Source: Actinomucor elegans
Lineage: Eukaryota; Mucoromycota; Mucoromycetes; Mucorales; Mucoraceae
Direction of reading: 5' to 3'
Assembly (NCBI GenBank): GCA_026027325.1
Contig: JAMSLZ010000001.1
Coordinates: 2,728,001-2,792,000 of the forward strand
DNA: 64,000 nucleotides
Positions 47,115 to 58,430 of the stretch are shown here, piece after piece. Within the stretch, counting starts at the first letter, position 1. Each line of letters begins with the position of its first letter. The position numbers and the translations under genes were made by a program. The notes under the pieces are model-generated. The model did no database searches. It saw only the letters and a list, made by a program, of their open reading frames with translations, and had not been told where the DNA came from.

Positions 47115-48872
47115 ATGAGCCTTAAGACATATACGCGCGAAGAAGTCAAGCGCCATGCTGCCGAAGACGATTTATGGATCATTATTGATGCAAGCGTCTA
47201 TGATATGAGTCGTTTCATTGATATGCATCCCGGTGGAGCCTTCCCCATCTTGGAATGGGCTGGAAAAGACGCCACAGACGCTTTTTACGGCCTTCACCGT
47301 CAAGAAGTCCTTGTCAAGTACGCTCGTTACAAGATCGGTACTATTGCCAATGAACAACCTCAAATCGACTTTTATGAACCCGGATCTTTCTCCAAAGTTC
47401 CTTATGCTGAATCAAGTGCTTGGATGGGCTTCAAATCGCCTTATTTCACGTAAAGATATACACCTCGAGAACATAAAAATGCGTTACTGATCGTATTGTC
47501 ATAGTGAATCTCACTTTAAACTTCGCGCTGCAGTCCGCAAGATTTGTGATTCGTTAGCAGAAAAAGCTAGAGAATTTGAAGAGAGTGGTACCAAGCCTTC
47601 TGATGAATTCATGCAACAATTAGGTGAACATCATCTTTTGGCAATGAATATTGGACCCGGTCCTCATTTGAACGGCATGATACTTCCCGGCGGTGTCAAA
47701 GGTGAAGAATTTGATTATTTCCATGAGGTAAGCATGTATAAGGAATTTCAAGTGCCTATTCAATTTAACCGTCATGATTTAGATGATTGTTCATGAGGAA
47801 ATGGGTCGCTGGAAAGTACGTGGTTTGGATGACGGTGTTCTCGGCGGTATGGTCATTTCGGCGCCCACTGTACTTAATTTTGGATCCCCTGCGCTCAAAC
47901 AAAAGGTTTGTTACATAACTTCAAAGAATGTAAGACTGAACCATGACTTATATGATTGCATATAATAGATTGTGCCTGAAGTTTTCGCTGGTAGAAAACG
48001 TATCTGTTTGGCCATTTCAGAACCATATGCTGGAAGTGATGTGGCTAATATCAGAACTACGGCCAAACGTACACCTGATGGCAAGCATTTCATTGTGAAC
48101 GGTGTTAAGAAGTGGATCACAGGCGGTTGTTGGGCCGATTATTTTTCTGTAGCTGTTCAAACAGACAAGGGTATCTCTATGCTCTTGATCGAACGCGGTG
48201 AAGGCGTTGAAACCAAGTTGATCAAGACATCCTACTCTCCCAGCGCTGGTACTGCCTATGTTACTTTTGAAAACGTAAGTATCCATCATCAGCATTAATA
48301 GACATAGCTAACGCCATATTACATTATAGGTATTGGTGCCCGTGGAGAACTTGTTGGGTAAAGAAAATAAGGGCTTCTTAGTTGTGCTTTCCAACTTTAA
48401 CCATGAACGTTGGGTCATGTTGGTTGGATCATCCATTGCTTGTCGCTTGGTTATTGAAGAATGCTTCAAGTGGGCCAACCAACGCTTGGTGTTTGGAAAA
48501 CGTTTGATCGATCAACCTGTAATTAGAAACAAGCTTGCCAAGATGATCTCTAGCGTTGAAAGTGTGCACGCCTGGATTGAAAATTTGACTTTTCAGATGA
48601 ACAATATGAGTTACAAGGAGCAATCTGATAAGTTGGCCGGTCCTATCGCTCTATGTAAATACCATGTTACGCGTGTTATGCACAATGTGTCTGATGAGGC
48701 CTGTCAAATCTTTGGTGGCCGTGCTATCACCAAGTCTGGTATGGGTAGAACAATTGAAACCCTTCAAAGAACTTACAAGTTCTCTGCTATTCTCGGTGGC
48801 TCAGAAGAAATTATGGCCGATCTTGGTGTTAGACAGGCTATGAAGAAGTTTCCTAATGGTGCTAGACTTTAA
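47115..48872 (+). CDS. Cytochrome b5-acyl-CoA dehydrogenase fusion
   Basis: Five exons, 47115-47449, 47505-47727, 47783-47905, 47969-48274 and 48330-48872, encode 509 aa. Residues 1-80 form a cytochrome b5 domain: YTREEVKRHAAEDDLWIIID, MSRFIDMHPGGAFPILEWAG with the heme-ligand His of HPGG, and DAFYGLHRQEVLVKYARYKI with the second His. The rest is an FAD acyl-CoA dehydrogenase: ISEPYAGSDVANIRTTAKR, VNGVKKWITGGCWADYFSVA, NFNHERWVMLVGSSIACRLV, ANQRLVFGKRLIDQPVIRNK, VSDEACQIFGGRAITKSGMG and ILGGSEEIMADLGVRQAMKK. No mitochondrial presequence is visible, which suggests an extramitochondrial site. A heme-flavin fusion implies direct electron transfer (inference). The substrate is unknown. Confidence 0.93.
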
Positions 48873-48962
48873 AATATTTAGCTTTATTATTATTTATTTA
48901 TTATAAACGTTTAAAGAACAGTTCTGTTATCATATGATTCGTGCCCTAACTTTCCCAAACTA

Positions 48963-49969
48963 TTAGTTATCATTGCTAGTCAACTCCAGGATCTCTAATA
49001 TACGAAGGAAGAGATTAATGACATCCAAGTAAAGGCTAATAGAAGCAATGATATAATCCTCAGGGGAATATTTGTTAAAGATTAAATAGGTATCAAACAG
49101 AATATAGCCACTAAAAATGATGACACCACCAACTGCTAAAGCAAGTTGAATACCCTTTGAGAATGGGAAAAACATCTGTACCAAGCCAGCAATCACGAGA
49201 ATCCAAATGCCAGCGTACAAGCTATGATAAAAAAAAACGCCTGAGTTCAATTCTATTCTACCACTAAAAAAAAAAAAAATATACTTACAAAGGTCCCAAG
49301 CCAGTGAAATCCCATTTCGACTGAAGTGTAAATAGAGTGAGTCCAACAAAGACTCCAAGCGTAATGAGCAAAGCTTGTAGAACGAGCGTCTGTTTATAGA
49401 AGGTGACTATACAAAAGAAATGTCAGGGCTTCGCAAATTCAAATGACCCTTGGCCAATTAATTACCTATCGTTCCTACAGTATGAGCTTCAAGTAAAGTA
49501 AATACTGTCAGTAGCAAGTAATTCAAAGGATATGATCTTGCTTTCCAAAATAAAACAAACATAACAGCTAGCGTGCCGATTAGAGACACGATAAGCATCC
49601 ACTGACTAATGTTACAAATAAGGGTTTGAAACGCTTATTACTGCGCGAAAAAATATACCAATACTTACTTTGTTTGAACCCAAGAACGAGCAGCATCGTT
49701 AAACATGTAGAATGCAGACAGACCAGAGGTAGCAAACAGTTGCATTGCCAATATAGAATAGACTTTTCTTACAAATTCTATACATAATCTAAGTTAGAAT
49801 TTTGACTTTTTTTACAATTCAAACCATACTTACGAAGACGGACTTCTTTCGAGCTATTCGCTACTATTTCCTTGTACATATCGTCGTCATCGTTGGATCC
49901 CAAGAAAGGCCGATTGGCTTCTTCGTCATAGGCTGGAGGAGGAACATTAGGCGTACTTCCGTAATTCAT
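48963..49969 (-). CDS. Bax inhibitor-1/TMBIM (Lifeguard-type) membrane protein
   Basis: Five exons, 49834-49969, 49669-49777, 49466-49605, 49289-49406 and 48963-49221, encode 253 aa. A Pro/Asp-rich cytosolic N-terminus (MNYGSTPNVPPPAYDEEANR, with a PPPAY motif) leads to FVRKVYSILAMQLFATSGL, the conserved entry to TM1. Seven hydrophobic segments follow, including WMLIVSLIGTLAVMFVLFW, NYLLLTVFTLLEAHTVGTI and GVIIFSGYILFDTYLIFNKY. The conserved YSPEDYIIASISLYLDVINL segment, carrying the pH-sensing Asp residues, comes near the end. The family forms Ca2+-leak channels of ER, Golgi or vacuole; fungal members include yeast Bxi1. The gene is convergent with the preceding dehydrogenase (90 bp between stops). 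Confidence 0.93.
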
Positions 49970-51281
49970 TTTTATAATGGTTACTCGTAAGTAGAAGAAA
50001 CGTTTTCTGGTTGTGGAAAATCATGGAATTATGCAAACAGTAAACCAGCCAATCATATTAGTATTTTTACCCTAGGGCTGTTTTATATGCCGTTACTATT
50101 TTATCTTTCCGTTAGCCAACCACAATGTGATGCTGCTAGCGTTTTCTTCATTCTCTAGAACAATTGAGTTCCTATATGAACCTAAAGAATTGCTATGTTT
50201 ACTTGAATAATGCAATTGTGCCTGGACTGCGTCCAGGACCACTATGATTAGACGCTGATGCATATCCAAGCAGTTGATAGTCTGTTGTCACTTGAAGAGA
50301 GAATGGGATGGATGTCGACGACAAGAACGAGGTGATCTACCGAGTAAATCACTCTAAGCGCCAGCGTATATATCTTCTATTTCCTGACCTGGCCACAGGT
50401 AACCAATGTATTGGGCCCAGCGAGATAGCCGATCGGCATAGTGAAATGATAATCACTTGCTTGCTTTTGCTATCGGTGATAATTCTTCGTAAAAGGACTT
50501 GTTTGAGTTGTTTGTAGGTTCCAGTATTCATTTGGTCAACTAATACAGGAGCTATTTTCCTTAGAGGCGTTGCTAATCATTTGTACTATTGGTGGTTACG
50601 ACAGTGTTTGATTAGATGAAGTAGCTGATGAAAGAGTGTATCACTTGGTAGATATAGGGATCACAGTAGAAATTGAGCCTGTAGAATATGTAGATAATCT
50701 TTCATTGAGAGGGAAGGAGTTTGACTAGATGGAGCATTACTTTGGTAAAGCTACGAAAATGACTGTCGTAAATTTTTAGTAAACATTGGCTTCGAGTATT
50801 TTCAAGAGCCTTGGGTAGGGTAACGTAGATAAATTTCGTTAAAGCACTTTGATATTAGTATGTTTTCACTTTGGAAAACTGGATATTATTCAAGTCATCA
50901 TACCGTAGCTCAAACTTGTTCCGATGAGCCTTTACAACTCTCTAAAAGTATACATTAGCGCCACAAGTGTCATTAGGTGGTTGAGAGCAGCAATATTAGC
51001 TGGAAATCAATCGACCAGTACTAGAGCTGTAGTAGAGTTGATTCAATCGAGTTCAATAAGGTAATGACAGCATGTGTATATTTAATTAAACTTTTGGGTA
51101 TTTTGTTCTAGTAATAAAGAGCGGATCAATTTCAAGTAGGCCAAAACAAGTATATTCACAACAAGATGCTAGTAGCACGAACAGCAAGCCGATCACAAGG
51201 GGCTTCCAGATTTAGTGCTTTGTTTTTTAAACAACTTGCTTGCTTTCATTCTTTTCTGTTTCTTTCTCGTATACAGATATA
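49970..51281. other. Intergenic region, no gene recognised
   Basis: This 1.3-kb gap has slightly higher GC near 50290-50420, including a 69-codon ORF at 50308-50517 with no recognisable domain. All frames beyond it contain frequent stops. It could be decayed sequence, but no transposase or integrase motif was found. Confidence 0.45.
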
Positions 51282-52295
51282 ATGATGAACCCGTATAGTC
51301 AACATGGTGGTATTATCATGCATAGAAATAGAAATGCCAGTAATCCAGTTTGCTGTGCTGTGATACCCTCAAACTATGGTGTACCACTTGTATTAACCAT
51401 TTGGATTGTAGGTAAAATAACCATCTATACATGTACCTAAAACCACCCGTACCAATGGTATATAATATAGGGCCTTAGTATGTACTTCAGTACTCTATCA
51501 TTCATGGGTAGATCTCGTAAGCTGTTCCTCGCTATGTATAAGAAAACAAAGACTTATTATGCCCATAGCTTTTTATTCACACATCGATAGGGTAACGTTA
51601 ATAATCTTTGGAATCCTCAACTTGCTACTCGTTGCTCTGTGTTTATTTGGATATACACTTCAATTAGTAAATGTTTCCAATACTAGCTAACTATATTCTA
51701 GTTACTAACATTAAGCATAGGTGAGACGATCGCTTAATCGATACCGAGCATATGCAAAACTTACTGCTTGCTGTGTCTCTGCTATTCTACTAGACACATT
51801 TATTAATTTTGTGGTATTTTGTGTCAAACGAAACGAATTCTATTCTTGGTGCCAAAATAAAGCATTGGACGATATGACCCATACTATGCAACAACAAAAC
51901 ATCGATACTATGATTGATTTAAGCGCGATTGAAGCAACCGTGGTATTTAATTGCAACCGTCTTTTTACAGCTGAAGCAAAATTTGGATTCATAGCATTTA
52001 TTTTCATGACTATCATCTATGTACGTTGACAAAATAATACTAAAAACTAGTGCTGACCATGGCTTGTTCTCAGGTATATTGGACTGGTTTCATCAACAAA
52101 GTCTCTCATAACTTTATCATCATGCGTCCTACAATGGCTAATCATCCACCACACCTTTCATCAATAGCTACAGAAACGCCAACAGCGGTAGTTAATCAGC
52201 AGCGTGATTTTTCAAATCATGATATTGAACCATCAAACATACAGCCTTCAACTACTACAGAACAATCTCAGCAGCACAGCATTGTTCTTCTTTGA
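51282..52295 (+). CDS. Putative four-transmembrane protein, unknown function
   Basis: Five exons, 51282-51407, 51471-51516, 51569-51666, 51721-52020 and 52074-52295, encode 263 aa. The models close in phase only with the small introns 51408-51470 and 51517-51568. Hydrophobic segments are VPLVLTIWIGLSMYFSTLSF, VTLIIFGILNLLLVALCLFG, LTACCVSAILLDTFINFVVF and FGFIAFIFMTIIYVYWTGFI. Between TM3 and TM4 is a longer loop with WCQNKALDDMTHTMQQQNID and a Cys (VFNCNRLF). The tail is cytosolic-like and Ser/Gln/Pro-rich, ending QQHSIVLL. The topology recalls tetraspan/MARVEL-like fungal membrane proteins, but no family was recognised. Confidence 0.75.
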
Positions 52296-52758
52296 CGGTT
52301 TTCAAAGCCCGTTTGCATATACAACCTTGACTATTACTCTGCTATATTTTACTTGAAAATACTTTAATATATTACACATTGCCATACTTCCTCCTATAAC
52401 ATCGTATGCATTAACTTTTATCTAATATGAACTATAATATAGCCACATACTAAAGCACTTCTTTTACTATTATACTACCATGCGTCATACACAAAACTTT
52501 ATCATAAGTTAAGCCAATTAGCCTACTACCCTGTGCTGGTTTCTATATTAATATGACACGGCGGTAGGTCATAAGAACCGTGCGGTAGATATGAATTAAA
52601 GGTACGCTTGATTACACCAAGCAAACTGATGGATATAAAAAGAGAACTGCTACTTTTACCATGATAGTTTTTCAACTTGTACTAAAGAATTAACAAGTTT
52701 TATTTCTTTGTTAATCCGCTATCTACTATTATTTATCAATATATCTTATACATAATAA
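52296..52758. other. Intergenic promoter region of the flavin monooxygenase gene
   Basis: This 460-bp AT-rich gap between two co-directional genes holds only the presumed 3' UTR of the four-TM gene and the promoter of the monooxygenase. A GGCGGTAGGTCATAAG segment at 52560 and a TATAAAAAG at 52634-52642 are candidate promoter elements. Confidence 0.4.
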
Positions 52759-54200
52759 ATGACCTTATCAATTCAAAAGCCTATCAAACGAGTAGCTATT
52801 ATCGGCGGTGGCCCTGGAGGCCTTGCTGCCGCACGCGCGTTACGTGACGAAAATTCTTTCGAGACCATTACCATCTTTGAACGTAATGACCACACAGGGG
52901 GCACTTGGTATGTAGAACTGCGTAATTCTACCCATCAACTATTAACATACCTCTATTATAAGGAAATTTTCGGAAGAAACCAACCCACCGCCTCCATTTC
53001 CCTCGACAAATGCTTTACATGTTGATTCCACGTTGTCTTTTGAAAAATTGTACTCGCCCATTTATGCTAATCTTCATACCAACTTGCCTCATACCATCAT
53101 GTGCTTCCAAGACGTACCGTTTCCAAGCAATACGCCTTTTTTCCCTCCACACTATCATGTTATGAATTATTTGAACCAGTTGGCTAAATCCGAAAACCTA
53201 CTTCCGTGGATACGGTTCTTGAGTCTAGTAACTAACGTTGTATTTGAAAATGATTGCTGGAAAGTATCTGTGCGCGACCCCAAAGGTACGTACACAGAAG
53301 AATTCGACGCAGTTGTCGTAGCGACAGGACATTACGCTGTGCCTTACGTGCCAGATCTCCCGGGATTGGCCGAGCTGAATCATCCCAAGCATATCCAGTT
53401 GTTGCATTCAAGCGAGTATCGCCATCCAGAAATTTTCAAAGACAAGGTAATCCATTTAAAAACGGGTTAAAGAATCTTGTCGCTTATTAATAAATGAATA
53501 GAACATATTGGTCGTAGGAGGTGGGTCTTCTGCTATTGATATTGTACGAGAAACATCGACTGTTGCTACCAAAATCTATCAATGTATCCGTACTGAAACC
53601 GAGATCTCACGTCAAGCAGTTGAAAGAAACCCTCCTCATGTACATCAGATTGACCTTATTAAACAGTTTATCAACGATGCTGATACTACAAGCATTGAGC
53701 TGCAGAATGGACAAGTCTTGAACGATGTGGATGTTATCATATTTGGTACAGGCTATTTGTACAGCTTCCCTTTCATGCCTTGGCAAAAGGATAATCTGAT
53801 CAAGACTGGACAAAAAGTGCTTCATCTGGACCACTATATGTTTTACCAACAAAATCCAACCTTGTGCTTTATAGGTTTGCCTATTCGCGTAGTGCCTATG
53901 CCTTTGATGCAGCGTCAAAGCATTGTCATGGCTCGGTACTGGAGCGGAAAGATCCCCATGGTACCACACGGTTCCTCAGCCGATCAAGAAGAGCAAGATA
54001 ATCGTTCGGACTTTGTTATGGGTCTAGCTCGTGAATGTGAATACAACGATCGGTTGGGTGCTTGGGCTGAAGGCTGCACAGATGATGTCGAGTTTCAGCA
54101 CTGGCAATCCACGCATCCCCTCACAGGTCGCCTTACAGAGCAATGGAAAGAGCTTCGACGAAACTTTTTAAGTTTACGTAGAGAATATTTAGGTTATTAA
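52759..54200 (+). CDS. Flavin-containing monooxygenase
   Basis: Three exons, 52759-52907, 52963-53446 and 53502-54200, encode 443 aa. The FAD Rossmann motif is RVAIIGGGPGGLAAARAL (GxGxxG, about 14-19). FERNDHTGGTWKFSEETN spans the exon 1/2 junction. IYANLHTNLPHTIMCFQDVP, VVVATGHYAVPYVPDLPGL and the NADPH motif ILVVGGGSSAIDIVRETSTV (GxGxSA) follow, then IIFGTGYLYSFPFMPW. The FMO fingerprint FxGxxxHxxxY is degenerate (QLLHSSEYRHPEIF). FMOs oxidise soft nucleophiles such as thiols and amines with NADPH and O2; yeast Fmo1 oxidises glutathione and cysteine for oxidative protein folding. The substrate here is unknown. The 3' end is convergent with the SET gene. Confidence 0.92.
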
Positions 54201-54592
54201 TCTATGACTTGAATAATTAAAAAAAAAAAAAATCCGCTTTCTAAAACGGTTTTGTTTGCTTCTTTAGCCATTATTGGCCCATTTTTCCATTCAGACCACT
54301 TCTCGCAATAGACCTAGCATGGATGTAATGTGTCAAAAAAAATTGGGTATGTCAGATGTAGTTATTCCAACAAGTTTTGCGATAATTAATTGGTAATCAG
54401 AGCATTTTTGTGATTCCCTGTGTCAAAACTTGGGATAAATTATACTCACCATGCCTAAAATTTCTTTTCAATGTATCCGTATTAAAATTAATTGCAAAAT
54501 CTACATTCAATGAGTAAGATGAACCAAACAAGATCAGAGAAGGGCAAACAAACAATATCCCAAGATGATGGCTAATAGTTCTTTTTATTTAA
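54201..54592. other. Convergent 3' intergenic region
   Basis: These 392 bp lie between the stops of the monooxygenase and the SET-domain gene. The region is A/T-rich with homopolymers and no feature beyond the likely overlapping 3' UTRs. Confidence 0.45.
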
Positions 54593-55837
54593 TTATCGAA
54601 CGACCAAGTTTTCAATCGTTTCTTCTTGAATACAACGTGTACACTGGCATACAAAATGATAATGTTCAAGTAAACGCGTACGGCGTTGACTCATGTCTTC
54701 GTCGACACATCCATAAGAGATACAGGCCTCTTCACCCTTTTCAATCATACGTCTTGCTATAAATTGAATGGTGCGCCCTTGCCTTACCTTAATAACATTG
54801 GCATCGCAAGAATGGTTAAAGTAAACAGCAGAAGGATAGATGCCCCAGCCTAGCAGCTCAACGTCATCTGTCACACCGCTCTCTGATTTGGTCGTTTCAT
54901 CATCACTGTGTTCCCAAAGACCAAAGCTATTGGCACGTTCGCGAAAGAAGATGGACCGGAAGAGCACATGGTCCACAGTAAGAGTAGGGACTGAGTGAAG
55001 CGGTGTAGTAACGGCACGGGCGAAAAATGTGTAGAGAGCCATCACGTCCAATAGTTCAGAAGGCAAGATTGCTAGAAGTAACTTTTTACTATTAGTGAAT
55101 TGGTGCAGGTCAGGCAATTGGTTGTTGGGAAATACGGAGGATGTGTAATGGCTTCGGAAGTGAGATAACTCGTTGTTTTGAATGAGTAAAATGTCTTGAA
55201 ATGAGGGTATTGGGCTAGATGCTTCATCTGCTGCTGCAGTGTGTTTTCGAATGATGCAGGAGGCAATCAATCGACACATGGCTCGATCAGTATCTTGTAT
55301 ATCTCTATGAAGCTCGAGATCCTGCGTTAAACATTCCCAAGCTCTGTCTAGCCAAGCTGATAATGCCTGGTCGTCCTCAATGCTTATCCATTGTTTCACT
55401 TTTCCTACAAGGCAGTCCAAGTCTTCACTACTGGTAGCTATATTAGCGGGTTTACAGTTCTTGAACTCATTATCTAATCTATAGTAAGCTGCCCAAGTCA
55501 TGTTCCATTCAGAAGTACTAAACTGCGACTTGCAGCTGTCTCTACAAGTTTCTGAGCAAAACAAAAAATCTTTCAAGAGTATACTGTTCTTTTTGGCTGA
55601 AGACTTCAATTTCCACTCTGTTATTAAAGCGCACTGCTCTTGTTCGGTCAAAGGCTTGACTTTTTGTTTCTTTGGATATTTGAAATCGAAGCACCACATA
55701 CATGTTTCCGGCATCCATTCTTGAGATACGGTTGTAGCAAGAGGTTGAGAGATATGAATTGTAGATCCAGCAGCAATATGCGTAGTTGCCTTGTATCCTC
55801 TTCCTTTGCCTGGTAATAAAGCTACTTCGAGTGACAT
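54593..55837 (-). CDS. SET-domain protein, SMYD/SET5-6-like lysine methyltransferase
   Basis: A single exon encodes 414 aa. The N-terminus MSLEVALLPGKGRGYKATTH has the SMYD-type GKGRGY opening, then IAAGSTIHISQPLATTV. Cys pairs ETCMWCFDFKYPKK and FCSETCRDSC form a partial MYND-like zinc module lacking several canonical ligands. The split SET core follows with YPSAVYFNHSCDANVIKVRQ (NHS motif for SAM binding) and IEKGEEACISYGCVDEDMSQ (the catalytic Tyr region), then post-SET Cys FVCQCTRCIQE. The target is not known; yeast relatives Set5 and Set6 methylate histone H4 or are uncharacterised. A single-exon gene of this length is unusual in this intron-rich window. Confidence 0.88.
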   Translation of the reverse strand: MSLEVALLPGKGRGYKATTHIAAGSTIHISQPLATTVSQEWMPETCMWCFDFKYPKKQKVKPLTEQEQCALITEWKLKSSAKKNSILLKDFLFCSETCRDSCKSQFSTSEWNMTWAAYYRLDNEFKNCKPANIATSSEDLDCLVGKVKQWISIEDDQALSAWLDRAWECLTQDLELHRDIQDTDRAMCRLIASCIIRKHTAAADEASSPIPSFQDILLIQNNELSHFRSHYTSSVFPNNQLPDLHQFTNSKKLLLAILPSELLDVMALYTFFARAVTTPLHSVPTLTVDHVLFRSIFFRERANSFGLWEHSDDETTKSESGVTDDVELLGWGIYPSAVYFNHSCDANVIKVRQGRTIQFIARRMIEKGEEACISYGCVDEDMSQRRTRLLEHYHFVCQCTRCIQEETIENLVVR

Positions 55838-56170
55838 TTAATTGGTAATCAGTAAAAGAAAGATAAAGAATAATCAAAATTCCTTTATTAAATTTGAAAT
55901 GATCCGTTCGAAGCTGTCAGAAAAAAAAATCGGCTTATCGATTAGCCAAGTACTGCTTAAGTTTTTTTTTTTTGTGGCGTTTTGACGGGGAGTTACATTT
56001 TTGACTAGATTAATCGATGCACGGCATGGACATGTTCTCTCAGAAACATTCAGCTCTAGATATCATGCTGATTGGACAGTTTGCAACGAATAGATCCTTG
56101 ACAATTAAGCACTTTACTAAAAAGTCTAATCACAAGACCTGAAGCCATTGTGTTGCTGAAAATTAGAAGA

Positions 56171-56379
56171 CAGCAGTTCATTTTGACTTGTCAGATGCGA
56201 CATTTGACCAAGATCGGCCGAGATCTATGGTTGATTAGACATTACTATACAAAACACGGTCACACGCTATTAATATAATATAACCAGGGCATGTATCAAA
56301 TAAATAATACAATAGATGCAACGGTTTATTTTGAACATCTGTCAAATGTGACATCTAACCGAGATCAGTCGAAAGATCT
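56171..56379 (-). repeat. Dispersed intergenic repeat, two reverse copies in tandem
   Basis: On the minus strand, copy one (56171-56226) reads AGATCTCGGCCGATCTTGGT then CAAATGTCGCATCTGACAAG and TCAAAATGAACTGCTG. Copy two (56325-56379) reads AGATCTTTCGACTGATCTCG then GTTAGATGTCACATTTGACA and GATGTTCAAAATAA. These are among the best-preserved members and define the head of the consensus. Confidence 0.65.
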
Positions 56380-56387
56380 AGAAACGC

Positions 56388-56424
<37 letters not shown>

Positions 56425-57471
56425 AGAGTGTCACCTCAGGCTTATTTTTAGGTTCCGCATAATTTCTTTAAAAAAAAGTTGGGAAATAGCTTACACAGTT
56501 ACAAGCTACTTGACAGATAGGTTGATTCCAACTTTAAGGGTCATTCATATAATCCTTTTTCTCGTTTCCTTTTTTAGCTTAGTACTCTATATATCTTTCT
56601 TTCTTTTTTTTTTTTTTTTTTTTTTTTACTTGTATTATTGTCTTCTTCTATGTTCATCAAGTTCTATTACTCAGCGATGTGTAACTTACAGTGTTTCTCA
56701 ATAATTATTAATGTATAAAAAAGAAGATATTATTTTCAATTAACAAATATTTATTTAATCAAAACTAATGCATGACATCAATTGAACCTGCCCCATGGTA
56801 TATCTACATTTTTACGGAATTCTACTATCAAAAATATGTAAAAACATGATCGCATATCCCAAAAAGCAAAGAAACTGACTTTTAATCAATGAAGCCTCGA
56901 TGGATTTTCCAAAATATAAAAGCCCCTTACATCATTTGATATACAGAAAATCTGTCATAAATATTGCTTATTTGAAGAGTGTATAAAACGAAAGCGAAGC
57001 TGGTACGTTGAGATTTGATTGCATTGGTTGCGGGAATTAAATTAGACGTCCTAGGGTATCCTCGGCAAAAACCTTAGTTTTCTTAAAATGCATTTAAATA
57101 AATATCAAACAAAGGAACAAACTGGACTTCCGGTACATACATAGAAAAAAGCGTAATTATTTTGATGAATGTGCATGCGTGCATGTATTATTATAGATTG
57201 TCGCTTTCAAATGCTAGAGAATTCCGAAGAAACAGCAGTATTACTTTTTCAACTAATATTTTACATCGAGTTTGATTATAAAACACTAGCATTGTGAAAT
57301 TCATTTGGCTTTTTTTATCGTATTTATTAAACTCTCGTGTTACCAATTTCTATGCGTGGTTTTCATATTAAGCTTTATACTTTTTAATCGAATTTCGATC
57401 TCTAATCCTTAAACCTCTGAAACACTGTAGTATAAGGAATTTCTTGAGGAGTACTAATGAGCAAGAGATTG

Positions 57472-57540
57472 GGGCCAATCTTGTCAAAATGGCGCATTTG
57501 GTTATTAATCGATTCTCAGATTGAGATGTTGCGTATGGTA
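57472..57540 (+). repeat. Dispersed intergenic repeat, degraded copy
   Basis: CCAATCTTGTCAAAATGGCG then CATTTGGTTATTAATCGATT and CTCAGATTGAGATGTTGCGT follow the head-core-tail order of the family with many substitutions. Confidence 0.4.
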
Positions 57541-58430
57541 AGGCCTCAAATTGACTTTAGTAAAATGAATGTCGTATACATTTGTTGATTTAGAAACCTC
57601 ATTAGCAGAGTAGCCTAAAATATTATAGTGGCCCGACTGTATGGTTTATCATCAAAATAAGGAAGTATTTATATGGCCCAACCTGATTAAATATTCGATC
57701 AAGAAATAATGGTATTCACCGCCTATGTTCCAATTTTCCCCTTTACGCTATTTCGTTATGTACAAAGATTTGGAACAAACAATCTCGATGAGTTTGTTTG
57801 GAACATTTTTGCATTTACATGTGTAGTTGATCCTGAACTATTATTGGCAATCTGATATTTCAAGGGACATTTGAACTGGTTTAATGACGATGCTTGTCTT
57901 GTATGATTGCACATCACCAAGTCTATGTCACATCTTCATAATGGCTTTTAATACACTTGAAATAGAAGCAGTTAATGGTGCACGCTTGAGCTAAAGGCAT
58001 CGTGCGTATTGATCAACCTCTACCTTTAAGTAGTTATGAGCCGAGGAATAAATAGTTATTCCCGGAACATGGCTTGATACCAATCATTCTGCCAACGTTC
58101 TAATACATGATGCGGTGCTACAATAGATTCATGCAATTTTGGCGCTTCTTGAATATAAGATTGAATCAGAAAACAGCGCATGATTGAGCAGAACTTGATT
58201 GTAAGTCAATTAAACAAGAGTTCCAGAGCTGAAATGACGCATTTGATGTGTTCATTTCAGGTCATCATCACCTGAAGTATCATAATTTTACTTGGGAGGT
58301 TAATTTCCTCCGAGTAAACAAACCAATAATTCCTATATGTCAAGACAGATAAATAGCAAAGTTGGTTTCTTTTATTTCTCTCTGACTGTTATTATAAAGA
58401 AGCTTAAACTATACACAACTCTTCAAGGAA

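Larger units (their letters stand above)
55838..58430. other. Intergenic region with reverse repeat copies
   Basis: This 2.6-kb gap is AT-rich. It contains two reverse-strand dispersed-repeat copies (56171-56379), an A26 run at about 56394-56420, a T22 run at about 56606-56627 and further degraded repeat-like segments at 57472-57540 and 58228-58260. ORFs such as 56291-56704 are homopolymer artefacts. No gene was recognised. Confidence 0.5.

Noticed and set aside
50308..50517. 69-codon ORF in a slightly GC-richer patch
   Set aside because: I looked for transposase or integrase motifs and found none; flanking frames are full of stops.
56291..56704. 137-codon ORF with Lys and Phe runs
   Set aside because: It is produced by A26 and T22 homopolymers; it also covers a reverse repeat copy.
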